Shown here: positions 24,731-31,954 of the stretch, in pieces
How the letters are laid out: each line of letters starts with the position of its first letter
Position numbering within the stretch: position 1 is the stretch's first letter
From: Microbacteriaceae bacterium
GTDB lineage: Bacteria > Actinomycetota > Actinomycetes > Actinomycetales > Microbacteriaceae
Reading direction: 5' to 3'
NCBI GenBank assembly: GCA_003454135.1
Contig: DMKW01000089.1
Coordinates: 8,247-51,472 of the forward strand
DNA: 43,226 nucleotides
Notes under the pieces: model-generated
The model's database searches: none
What the model was told of the DNA's origin: nothing
What the model saw: the letters and a program-made list of their open reading frames with translations, nothing else
Program-made: the position numbers and the translations under genes

Positions 24731-25705
24731 ATGATTGACAAGCTCAAGCTCGTCTCCCACGTTGACGCGATCAACTGGAACAAGATCGAGGACGAAAAAG
24801 ACGTCGAGGTCTGGAACCGCCTCGTCAACAACTTCTGGCTGCCCGAGAAGATCCCGCTGTCGAACGACGTGCAGTCCTGGAACACGCTCACGCCGGTCGA
24901 GCAGCAGCTCACGATGCGCGTCTTCACCGGACTGACCCTGCTCGACACCATCCAGGGCACCGTCGGCGCCGTCTCGCTCATCCCGGATGCGATCACACCG
25001 CACGAAGAGGCCGTCTACACGAACATCGCGTTCATGGAGTCGGTGCACGCGAAGAGCTACTCGTCGATCTTCTCGACGCTGGCCTCCACGAAGGAGATCG
25101 ACGAGGCGTTCCGCTGGTCGACCGAGAACGTGAACCTGCAGAAGAAGGCCTCCATCGTGATGGAGTACTACCAGGGCGACGACCCCCTCAAGCGCAAGGT
25201 CGCCTCGACCCTGCTCGAGTCGTTCCTGTTCTACTCGGGCTTCTACCTGCCGATGTACTGGTCGAGCCGGGCCAAGCTCACCAACACGGCCGACCTCATC
25301 CGTCTGATCATTCGGGATGAAGCGGTGCACGGTTACTACATCGGCTACAAGTTCCAGAAGGGTCTCGAGAAGGTCTCCCAGGAGCGCCGCGACGAGATCA
25401 AGGACTACACGTTCAACTTGATGTTCGAGCTGTACGAGAACGAGATCCAGTACACGCAGGACCTCTACGACGAGGTCGGCCTGACCGAGGACGTCAAGAA
25501 GTTCCTGCACTACAACGCGAACAAGGCGCTGATGAACCTCGGCTACGAGCCGATGTTCCCGAAGACCGTCACCGACGTGAACCCGGCGATCCTGTCGGCG
25601 CTCTCACCGAACGCCGACGAGAACCACGACTTCTTCTCCGGGTCGGGCTCCTCGTACGTCATCGGCAAGGCCGTCAACACCGAAGACGCGGACTGGGACT
25701 TCTAA
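24731..25705 (+). CDS. nrdF: class Ib ribonucleotide reductase small subunit
   Basis: A 324-residue ferritin-like subunit holding the dimetal-tyrosyl radical cofactor. Metal-ligand helices are visible as TNIAFMESVHAKSYSSIF and IIRDEAVHGYYIGYKF. ATG 24731 follows AAGG at 24719-24722, and the protein begins MIDKLKLVSHVDAINWN as in other NrdF proteins; an in-frame GTG 30 bases earlier is unlikely. A 48-base gap separates it from nrdE. A trinucleotide ACC run and a long palindrome follow the stop. Confidence 0.94.
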   Translation: MIDKLKLVSHVDAINWNKIEDEKDVEVWNRLVNNFWLPEKIPLSNDVQSWNTLTPVEQQLTMRVFTGLTLLDTIQGTVGAVSLIPDAITPHEEAVYTNIAFMESVHAKSYSSIFSTLASTKEIDEAFRWSTENVNLQKKASIVMEYYQGDDPLKRKVASTLLESFLFYSGFYLPMYWSSRAKLTNTADLIRLIIRDEAVHGYYIGYKFQKGLEKVSQERRDEIKDYTFNLMFELYENEIQYTQDLYDEVGLTEDVKKFLHYNANKALMNLGYEPMFPKTVTDVNPAILSALSPNADENHDFFSGSGSSYVIGKAVNTEDADWDF

Positions 25706-25733
25706 CCACCACCACCACCACCGAGATTGGCAC

Positions 25734-25777
25734 TTCCGGTCGAGATTGACCGGTGTGCCGGTCAATCTCGACCGGAA
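25734..25777. repeat. perfect 20-bp-arm palindrome after nrdF (interspersed repeat copy 1)
   Basis: The left arm 25734-25753 and right arm 25758-25777 are perfectly complementary around a TGTG loop. The same core recurs at 27215-27288. It lies between convergent genes (nrdF and the 25806 gene) and could terminate both transcripts. A left outer segment CCGAGATTG at 25721 has lost its right-hand partner. Confidence 0.85.
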
Positions 25778-25805
25778 CGGACGAGGTCGACGCACTGAAG
25801 GACCG

Positions 25806-26210
25806 CTAGTGTCCGTCGTTGTCGAGGCGGATCGAGGCCTTGCAGATCTCGCCGTAGCCCGACTTGACGGTGATCGAGACCAAGTCCTTGTCCTCGCTTT
25901 TGATGGTCTTGGCGAATCGCACGTTGCCGTAGTCGTTGGACACCTTCCTCTTGGTGAAGACGGTCGCGTGGTTGCGTTTGATGGTCATCGTCCAGGCACG
26001 ATGTCCCTTGGTGGCGTTGATGTGAAACGTCGTGGCGAGCCGGTCGGGGTGTTCCCGTTCCCTGACCGTCATTGTGTAGTGGGCGCCCAGGCTGCAGTGG
26101 CCGCTGCGTGATGCAAAGTCGTCATCAGCGTGCGCGACACCGGCGGGGGCGAGAAAGACAAAGCTCGTTACCAGCAGACTCGCGGCGGCGGCGGCGATTG
26201 ATTTCTTCAT
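25806..26210 (-). CDS. small secreted protein, unrecognised family
   Basis: A 134-residue protein with a clear signal peptide (MKKSIAAAAASLLVTS..., cleavage probably after AHA at 28). The mature part is basic, beta-rich in appearance and contains only two cysteines (C39, C123), which could form a disulfide. ATG 26210 has GGAGGAAG four bases upstream; a start 12 bases earlier is less likely. I recognise no family. It is convergent with nrdF, separated by the palindrome. Confidence 0.72.
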   Translation of the reverse strand: MKKSIAAAAASLLVTSFVFLAPAGVAHADDDFASRSGHCSLGAHYTMTVREREHPDRLATTFHINATKGHRAWTMTIKRNHATVFTKRKVSNDYGNVRFAKTIKSEDKDLVSITVKSGYGEICKASIRLDNDGH

Positions 26211-26328
26211 GGCTTCCTCCATCCCTGATTGCTGGGATCATCGCACCGCAAGCCGCCCCTGAATAGATGCTGTCTTCGACGTCCAACGCTGCGGGTGGGA
26301 ATTGGGCGTTCCAACGGGTCATGGGCGG

Positions 26329-26850
26329 TCAGGTTGTCCGGCCTGGTTTCCGTGAGCCCGATAGTCCCGCTGCGGGTGGCCTTCCCGACGCCCGCAATGT
26401 TGCTGCGGACCGACCGGCGGTCGACCACGATCCATCCAACGCAATCACCGCGAGGGCCGAGGTGGGCATCCCCACCGACTCACCCGTCAGAAGTGAGACC
26501 AGATCCTCGATTCCGGGGTTGTGGCCGACCAGGACGACGGTGTCGACGTCGTCAGGCAGGGCGCGCACGACGCCGAGCAACTGGCTGGCGGACGCGTCGT
26601 ACGTGCGGTCGTCAATCCAGATCGGTGGTCTGTCGTCGAGCTCTGCCGAGGCGAGCTCCCAGGTACTGCGAGCCCGGATAGCGGGTGAGACGACAGCGAG
26701 ATCGATGCGGTCGATGCTGTGGGCCAACCATCGTCCCGCGCGGGGCGCCTGATGCAGACCGCGCTCGGCCAGGGGGCGGTCGACGTCTGCCTCTGGGCCC
26801 GACCAGTCCGACTTGGCGTGTCGCAGCAGGATCAGGGTGCGCTCAGGCAT
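26329..26850 (-). CDS. histidine phosphatase family protein (SixA-like)
   Basis: A 173-residue phosphoglycerate-mutase-fold protein. The N-terminal RHG-type motif is LILLRHAKSDW, where the catalytic His is phosphorylated. LAERGLHQAPRAG and the second-histidine motif VVLVGHNPGIEDL complete the site. Size and RHAKS motif match the SixA group of small phosphohistidine phosphatases; the substrate is unknown. It begins 8 bases before the end of the upstream ABM-like gene, so the two are coupled. The last ~20 residues are a low-complexity basic tail. Confidence 0.88.
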   Translation of the reverse strand: MPERTLILLRHAKSDWSGPEADVDRPLAERGLHQAPRAGRWLAHSIDRIDLAVVSPAIRARSTWELASAELDDRPPIWIDDRTYDASASQLLGVVRALPDDVDTVVLVGHNPGIEDLVSLLTGESVGMPTSALAVIALDGSWSTAGRSAATLRASGRPPAAGLSGSRKPGRTT

Positions 26851-27166
26851 CCGGGGTCCCGCTTAAGCCCCGAATCGGTGAACCGACCACCGAGAACGTG
26901 TAGCCTCCCATGTCGCCGGAGAGCAAGGGCATTGCCTCGTGAATGGCGGCACGAACGCTCGGAATCTGCAGGGATGCCCGATGCGCTTGCGGTGATTCCC
27001 ACAGCTCGCACACGAACACGGTGTCGGGCGAGGCCTCGTTGACCCCCACTTCGTACAACAGGCAGCCAGAGGCCTGGAGCTCCGGGTTGGAGCTGGTCAG
27101 GATTGCGACGACGTCGTCGCGGTGACCAGGCTTCACGCCGAGCGTTCCCACATTTGCGAATGTCAT
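26843..27166 (-). CDS. antibiotic biosynthesis monooxygenase (ABM) domain protein
   Basis: A dimeric alpha/beta-barrel (ABM/YgiN-like quinol monooxygenase) protein of about 107 residues: VKPGHRDDVVAIL, the ELQASGCLLYEVGVN strand, then VFVCELWESPQAHRASLQ. The start is taken as ATG 27166 (MTFANVGTLG) or ATG 27172, because upstream codons are not family-like. No Shine-Dalgarno is seen, so a leaderless transcript is possible. The activity is unproven; family members are often involved in quinone or reactive-metabolite chemistry. It overlaps the phosphatase gene. Confidence 0.78.
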   Translation of the reverse strand: MTFANVGTLGVKPGHRDDVVAILTSSNPELQASGCLLYEVGVNEASPDTVFVCELWESPQAHRASLQIPSVRAAIHEAMPLLSGDMGGYTFSVVGSPIRGLSGTPDA

Positions 27167-27214
27167 GCGCATATTTTTGCACGGGCCGGTCTGTCGGCCG
27201 GATGGGAACATCAC

Positions 27215-27288
27215 CGCCGAGATTGACGGTTCCGGTCGAGATTGACTGATGTGCCGGTCAATCTCGACCGGAACGGACAATCTCGGCG
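27215..27288. repeat. long palindromic repeat (interspersed repeat copy 2)
   Basis: A 74-base near-perfect hairpin. The outer arms are 27215-27225 and 27278-27288 (11 bp) and the inner arms share the 17 bp TTCCGGTCGAGATTGAC with its complement. The core is the same as the palindrome at 25734. It lies in the intergenic space upstream of the ABM gene and next to a separate terminator-like hairpin. Confidence 0.85.
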
Positions 27289-27292
27289 CGGT

Positions 27293-27325
27293 GAAGGCCG
27301 GGACCCCGATGGGATCCCGGCCTTC
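27293..27325 (-). terminator. terminator hairpin of the duplicated-module secreted protein gene
   Basis: Perfect 11-bp arms GAAGGCCGGGA (27293-27303) and TCCCGGCCTTC (27315-27325) enclose an 11-base loop. It lies 30 bases past the stop of the minus-strand gene at 27355. There is no U-run, as is common for actinobacterial terminators. Confidence 0.7.
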
Positions 27326-27354
27326 AGTCGTGCTCCGCTGGTGAGCGGGTCTTG

Positions 27355-28188
27355 CTAGTTCCCGGCGCTGACGTCGGCGCCGGTGTCGGCCTTGGACTGG
27401 CCGTCGGTGTCGGCGTCCGCCCCGGCCTTGGCGTCGAAGCCGGCCTGAAGCTTTTCGACAACGGCCTGGATGGCCTGGCCGTAGTCGCCGTTCACGGCGG
27501 CGGTCTCAATCGTCTGCGCGGCGGCGGCCTGGTCGGCGGCCGGCGCGTTCTTCAGGTCCGTCAGGTCGGCCTGCAGCTTGGCCGGCAGCTGCGAGAACAC
27601 CTGGGGGATGTCGACGAGCGTGAGGGCCAGCTTCACAACCGACTGGCCGGCATCCTGTTCCTCAGCCTGCACGTGGTGGCCGTGGTGCCCGCTGGGCACG
27701 AGCGCGGCCAGCGGGTGCGTGGGGTGCTTCTGGATCTGCGTGGCGAGCTTCGTGATCTGCTCGCCGTATCCGCCGTCCAGCGCGGTGGTTTCGATCTTCT
27801 GCGCGGCCGCTGTGCGGTCGGCGGAGGATGCGTCCTTGAGGGTCGTCAGATCGGCCTGCAGGTTGGCCGGAAGGCTCGCGAAGAGCTCAGCGTGGCCGGC
27901 GAGGGTGGTGGCGACGTTCTGCGCCTTCTCACCGATGTCGTGACCCTCGGCGAGATCGGAGCGGAGCTCGCCCTTCAGGGCCACCAGGAACGTGCCCGAG
28001 AAGCCGGAGATCGCGTCCCCTGTCGCTGAGGAGTTCGAGGTGCGGGTGGAGGAGGTCAGCGGAGCCGCTGTGGCCCCCTGCACGCCAACACCGAGCAGTG
28101 CGCCGGCGGTCAGGACGGAAACGACGCCGACGGCGAGGCGCTTCTTGCGAAAAGTGCCGGAGGTGGCGGAGATCTGGTTCTTGTTCAA
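27355..28188 (-). CDS. secreted protein with two tandem helical modules
   Basis: A 277-residue protein with an N-terminal signal or anchor (basic RKKRLAV, then hydrophobic 19-37, likely cleavage near ATAA). The mature part holds an internal duplication with a 95-residue offset: LFASLPANLQADL...IETTALDGGYGEQI (102-145) and VFSQLPAKLQADL...IETAAVNGDYGQAI (197-240). Between them is a histidine cluster GHHGHH at 167-172, and the C-terminus is Asp/Ala rich. No known family is recognised. A repeat-based extracellular binding role, perhaps metal-related through the histidines, is speculation. Confidence 0.75.
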   Translation of the reverse strand: MNKNQISATSGTFRKKRLAVGVVSVLTAGALLGVGVQGATAAPLTSSTRTSNSSATGDAISGFSGTFLVALKGELRSDLAEGHDIGEKAQNVATTLAGHAELFASLPANLQADLTTLKDASSADRTAAAQKIETTALDGGYGEQITKLATQIQKHPTHPLAALVPSGHHGHHVQAEEQDAGQSVVKLALTLVDIPQVFSQLPAKLQADLTDLKNAPAADQAAAAQTIETAAVNGDYGQAIQAVVEKLQAGFDAKAGADADTDGQSKADTGADVSAGN

Positions 28189-28583
28189 TGTGGATCCTTT
28201 CGATAGCTTGCGACCGGTCCGGCGATAACCGAAGTCGGCCGCACGTGGTCACCCGGCGAGTCTAGGGAGGCGCCCGGCGCCAACCTCCGTAGCGGCTGAG
28301 TGTCCCGATTGGGTAGGCGCCGATCGCCGGGTTTGTCTGCGGCATCGCGCGGCTCACGATCGCAGCCATGGCAGGGAAACGCAGGCGATCAGGAGTTTTA
28401 CTCAACTCGCCTGAAGGGCTTTCCACGGATTCAATTTTTCTTTCCGATCGAAATGCCTTATGGAAGCGGGTCCGGCGAACCGAAACGACCACCGGGGCAC
28501 GGCTCTCTGCGGTAGGTCACAAACCGAAATTCACGGCACGGCCGGCCCGGTCGCCCGGGTGGCCGTGTAGCATCATCGGAGAA
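28189..28583. other. divergent intergenic region upstream of the first TPP riboswitch
   Basis: It must hold the promoter of the minus-strand secreted protein gene and that of the TPP-controlled transporter operon. TAGCAT at 28568-28573 is a possible -10, 10 bases before the aptamer. No convincing gene is present; short frames here lack ribosome sites and family features. Confidence 0.4.
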
Positions 28584-28669
28584 CGACAGGGGAGCGCCTC
28601 ACGGCGCTGAGAGTGCGGTACGCCGCAGACCCTCGAACCTGCTCCGGTTAGCACCGGCGAAGGGAGTCG
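28584..28669 (+). promoter_or_regulatory. TPP riboswitch (THI element) 1
   Basis: The conserved THI core is present: AGGGGAGC, GCTGAGAGTGC, GACCCTCGAACCTG, CCGGTTAGCACCGGCG and AAGGGA in the right order. The P1 helix can form from CGAC (28584-28587) with GTCG (28666-28669). It lies 108 bases before the ykoE ATG. A GC-rich region between (with CGCTC/GAGCG around 28710-28735) could act as the switching hairpin, but I cannot assign the mechanism. Confidence 0.93.
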
Positions 28670-28777
28670 GGAAATCTCAGGTCCCTCGTGTCATGCCCGC
28701 TCCGGGTCTCCGGGGCGAGCGCGGCGTGAGGGCACCTCCCCGAGGCATCCATCGGAGTCCACGGGAAAAGGAATGAC

Positions 28778-29446
28778 ATGACCACGCACGACAAGACGGC
28801 ACGCGAGACAGCGCCGCCCGCCGCACCCACCCGCACCATCCTCGCCGCCGGAAGGCTGACCGCCTGGCGCGGGGTCGACCTAATCACCGCGGCCATGCTC
28901 GCCGTGGCATTCGGCGTCGTCTTCTGGGGATTCGACACCTTCGTCTATCCGCTGGTTGGCGCCGTGACCGTGGGCTTCCCCCCGGCGGGAGAGCTCTCGC
29001 TCGGCGTGTGGCTGATCCCTGCCGTCGTCGGCGGACTGGTCATCAGGCGCCCCGGCGCCGCGCTCTTCACCGAACTGGTCGCGGCCAATGTCGAGCTGCT
29101 GCTCGGCAACGGGTGGGGAGTCGCCGTGCTCCTCTCCGGGCTGCTGCAGGGCCTCGGCGTCGAGATGGTGCTCGCCCTGGTGCGCTGGCGACGCTTTGGC
29201 GCAGCGACGGCGGTGCTCGGCGGTGTCGCGTCCGCGATCCTGGAAATCGTCGGCTACGAGTGGTGGTCCTACACGGCCGACTACTCACCGACCTGGCGCC
29301 TCGTCTACCTGGCCTGCGGCGTCGTGTCCGGCGCACTGATCGCCGGCCTCGGCGGCTCGGCGCTCGTGCGTGCGCTCGCCCGCTCCGGCGCCCTCAACGC
29401 ATTCCCCGCCGGCCAGGAAGTCCGTGAGTCGCGCGCGACCCGCTGA
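28778..29446 (+). CDS. ykoE: HMP/thiamine ECF transporter S component (YkoE family)
   Basis: A 222-residue membrane protein with about five to six helices. VDLITAAMLAVAFGVVFWGFD at the first helix and FPPAGELSLGVWLIPAVVG are typical of YkoE. It is the substrate-binding S component of an energy-coupling factor transporter for the thiamine pyrimidine (HMP) or thiamine. The TPP riboswitch upstream supports this. AAAAGGA precedes ATG 28778. Its 3' end overlaps the next gene by 23 bases. Confidence 0.9.
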   Translation: MTTHDKTARETAPPAAPTRTILAAGRLTAWRGVDLITAAMLAVAFGVVFWGFDTFVYPLVGAVTVGFPPAGELSLGVWLIPAVVGGLVIRRPGAALFTELVAANVELLLGNGWGVAVLLSGLLQGLGVEMVLALVRWRRFGAATAVLGGVASAILEIVGYEWWSYTADYSPTWRLVYLACGVVSGALIAGLGGSALVRALARSGALNAFPAGQEVRESRATR

Positions 29447-31826
29447 CGGGCCAGCGCCCGTTGCCGCGTCGCACACGCCGTCGCGCGCGGACGGTGCCCT
29501 GGTGGAGGTGCATGAGCTGACCTGGCGCCCGTTCGGGCGTGAGCAGCCGGTTGTGAACGAGGTGACCCTGCGGGTCGAGCCGGGGGAGCGGATCCTGCTG
29601 GCCGGCCCGAGCGGCTCTGGGAAGTCGACCTTGCTTCGCGCGCTCGCCGGGGTGCTCACCACGACGGAGTCCGGCGACCTGGCCGGATCCGTCACCGTCG
29701 ACGGGCAGGACCCGCACGAGGGCGGCACCTCGGCCGGCCTGCTCGTGCAGGACCCGGCGGACGCCCTGGTCGCCCGTCGCGTAGGGCGCGATGTGGCCTT
29801 CGGCCCGGAGAACTTCGGCCTGCCCCGGGAACGGATCTGGCACAGGGTGCGGGAGGCGCTGAGCGCCGTCGAATTCCCCTACGGCCTCGAGCATCCGGTG
29901 GATGCGGTGTCCGGCGGGGAGGCGCAACGCCTCGCGCTCGCCGGCGTGCTGGCCCTGGGCCCCAGGCTCGTGCTGCTCGACGAACCCACCTCGATGCTCG
30001 ACCGGTCGGCCGCGGCCACGGTGCGGGAGGCGATCTGGTCCGCTGGCGGCGAGTCCGGTGCCACGATGGTGCTCGTCGAACACCAACTCCACCCATGGCT
30101 CGATGACGTCGACCGGGTGATCATCCTGGACGCCGACGGCCGGATCAGCGCCGACGGCACCGTCGCGGAGACGCTGCTCGAGCACGCCGCGTCGCTGGCC
30201 CGGCAGGGCATCTGGGCGCCGGGCATCCCGTCCCCGGTTCCCCGGGAACTGCCTCCCGCACTGTGCGCCCCTGCTCTCCGCGGCGGGCCGGCCGGTTCGA
30301 TCATGATCAGGGCGGATGCCGTCGGCGTGGTCCGCAGCGCCCGCGCCGGGCTCGCATCGGCCGGCGGCCAGGCCATGCCGACGCCCAGGCCGGCGCTGTC
30401 GCACGTCGACGCCAGTGTGCGCTCCGGCGAGGTACTGGCCGTCATCGGCGCCAGCGGCGCGGGCAAATCGACGCTCACGGCACTGCTCGCCGGACTCGAG
30501 CTGCCCTCCTCCGGTGAAGTGCGCGCCGGCCGGGAACTCGCCGCCGGTGCCGGCCCGCACCCGGCGCGGTGGTCATCCGCGGACCTGGCGCGCCGCGTCG
30601 GCTGGGTGCCCCAGCAGGCCGAACTCGCCGTCGTCGCACGAACGGTCCGCGACGATGTGCTGAGCACCAGCCGTGCGCTCGGCCTGGGCGAACAGGCGTC
30701 GGCGCAACGTGCCGACGGCCTCATCGAGGCGCTGGGCCTGTCGGCGCTCCGGGACGCCGACCCGCACGAACTCTCCGGCGGCGAGCTCCGGCGTCTTGCG
30801 CTCGCCGGGGCGATCGCCCACGGCCCATCGGTGCTGGTGCTGGACGAGCCGACGGTCGGCCAGGACCGCCTGACCTGGGCGGCTGTGGCCGGGTTGATCG
30901 TGTCGGCCAGGGCCGCCGGCGTCGCGGTCGTCGTCGCCACCCACGACCCGCTGCTCATCGACCTGGCCGACCGGCGGATCCACCTCGACCGCGGTCGGGT
31001 GGCACAGTCGACGGATGCGGCAGCAGCGCCGGTCGCGACCGCTGTGGGTGCCGGGGTCGAAGCCGGTGCCGAAGCTGGCGTCCGGCAGGCCGCGCCCGGC
31101 CGCCGGCCCCGCCGCGCCGGCCTGGCCGCGCGCTGCGGTCCCCTGTCACTGCTCGGGTCCTCTCTGCTCCTGATCAGCGGCGCGATGGCGATCACCGACA
31201 TCCGTGCCGCCCTCGGCGGAGTCGCACTGGAACTGCTTCTTGCCCCGCTGGTCCTCGGCTGGGGCCGGCCGTCCGTGCGGTTGCTGCCCGGGCTGCTCGC
31301 CGTCGTCTCTGTCGGGTTTTCGAGCTGGCTGCTCAGCACCGGTCAGGACCCGCTGGTCGGTGCCACGGCCGGACTGAGAGTCGCCTTCTTCGTCCTCCCG
31401 GGTGTGCTGCTGGCGGGCCTCGCGGATCCGTTCGCGCTCGGCGACCACCTCGCGCAGCGCCTCCGACTGCCGGCGCGACCCGTTGTCGCCGCCGTCGCCG
31501 CCCTGCAGCGGTTCGAGGGCCTCGGCGAGCAGTGGGACCAGCTGCGGCGCATCCGTCGGGTGCGGGGCCTGGACCCCGGGCGCTCGCCGGCGGCCAGGGG
31601 CCGCAACGCGGCGGCCCTGACCTTCGCCCTGCTCGTCCAGACCCTGCGACAGGCCGGGCGGATGGCCGTGGCCATGGAGGCCCGCGGCTTCTCGGCGGCC
31701 GGCACGTTCGGCGTGCGCCGCACCTGGGCCGAGCCGGCCCCGTGGCTGCGGGCCGACTCCGGCCTGATCGCCCTCGGGCTCGTCGTGGCCGTCACACCGA
31801 TCCTGCTCCAGGCCGCCTGGCCATAA
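29424..31826 (+). CDS. ECF transporter fusion: two ABC ATPases plus T component (YkoD-YkoC)
   Basis: An 800-residue fusion. The first ABC domain (about 25-250) has GPSGSGKST and LVLLDEPTSMLD. The second (about 310-535) has GASGAGKST, ELSGGELRRLALAGA and LVLDEPTVGQD. From about residue 570 the protein becomes a membrane EcfT-like component with several helices and the coupling sequence RIRRVRGLDPG and AMEARGFSAAG. It therefore energises YkoE alone. GTG 29424 follows AGGAAG and overlaps ykoE by 23 bases. In Bacillus YkoD and YkoC are separate proteins. Confidence 0.9.
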   Translation: MSRARPADGPAPVAASHTPSRADGALVEVHELTWRPFGREQPVVNEVTLRVEPGERILLAGPSGSGKSTLLRALAGVLTTTESGDLAGSVTVDGQDPHEGGTSAGLLVQDPADALVARRVGRDVAFGPENFGLPRERIWHRVREALSAVEFPYGLEHPVDAVSGGEAQRLALAGVLALGPRLVLLDEPTSMLDRSAAATVREAIWSAGGESGATMVLVEHQLHPWLDDVDRVIILDADGRISADGTVAETLLEHAASLARQGIWAPGIPSPVPRELPPALCAPALRGGPAGSIMIRADAVGVVRSARAGLASAGGQAMPTPRPALSHVDASVRSGEVLAVIGASGAGKSTLTALLAGLELPSSGEVRAGRELAAGAGPHPARWSSADLARRVGWVPQQAELAVVARTVRDDVLSTSRALGLGEQASAQRADGLIEALGLSALRDADPHELSGGELRRLALAGAIAHGPSVLVLDEPTVGQDRLTWAAVAGLIVSARAAGVAVVVATHDPLLIDLADRRIHLDRGRVAQSTDAAAAPVATAVGAGVEAGAEAGVRQAAPGRRPRRAGLAARCGPLSLLGSSLLLISGAMAITDIRAALGGVALELLLAPLVLGWGRPSVRLLPGLLAVVSVGFSSWLLSTGQDPLVGATAGLRVAFFVLPGVLLAGLADPFALGDHLAQRLRLPARPVVAAVAALQRFEGLGEQWDQLRRIRRVRGLDPGRSPAARGRNAAALTFALLVQTLRQAGRMAVAMEARGFSAAGTFGVRRTWAEPAPWLRADSGLIALGLVVAVTPILLQAAWP

Positions 31827-31869
31827 CGCGCACCGCCCCGCCGGACGAACCTAATAGGCTGTCCTGATT

Positions 31870-31950
31870 GACACGGGGTGCTCCGCCGGACGCGGGAGCT
31901 GAGATGAATACCCGTTGAACCTGTCTAGTTAGCACTAGCGAAGGGATGTC
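31870..31950 (+). promoter_or_regulatory. TPP riboswitch 2, overlapping the thiD ribosome site
   Basis: The core elements are CGGGGTGCTC, GAGCTGAGATGAATACCCGTTGAACCTG (in parts), CTAGTTAGCACTAGCG and AAGGGA. P1 pairs GACA (31870-31873) with TGTC (31947-31950). The terminal AAGGGA (31941-31946) is also the only Shine-Dalgarno for ATG 31955, so TPP binding should mask translation directly. TAGGCT at 31855-31860 may be the -10. Confidence 0.93.
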
Positions 31951-31954
31951 GCAC

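Noticed and set aside
25706..25722. ACC trinucleotide run after the nrdF stop
   Set aside because: It is a simple sequence run outside a coding region, with no evident role.
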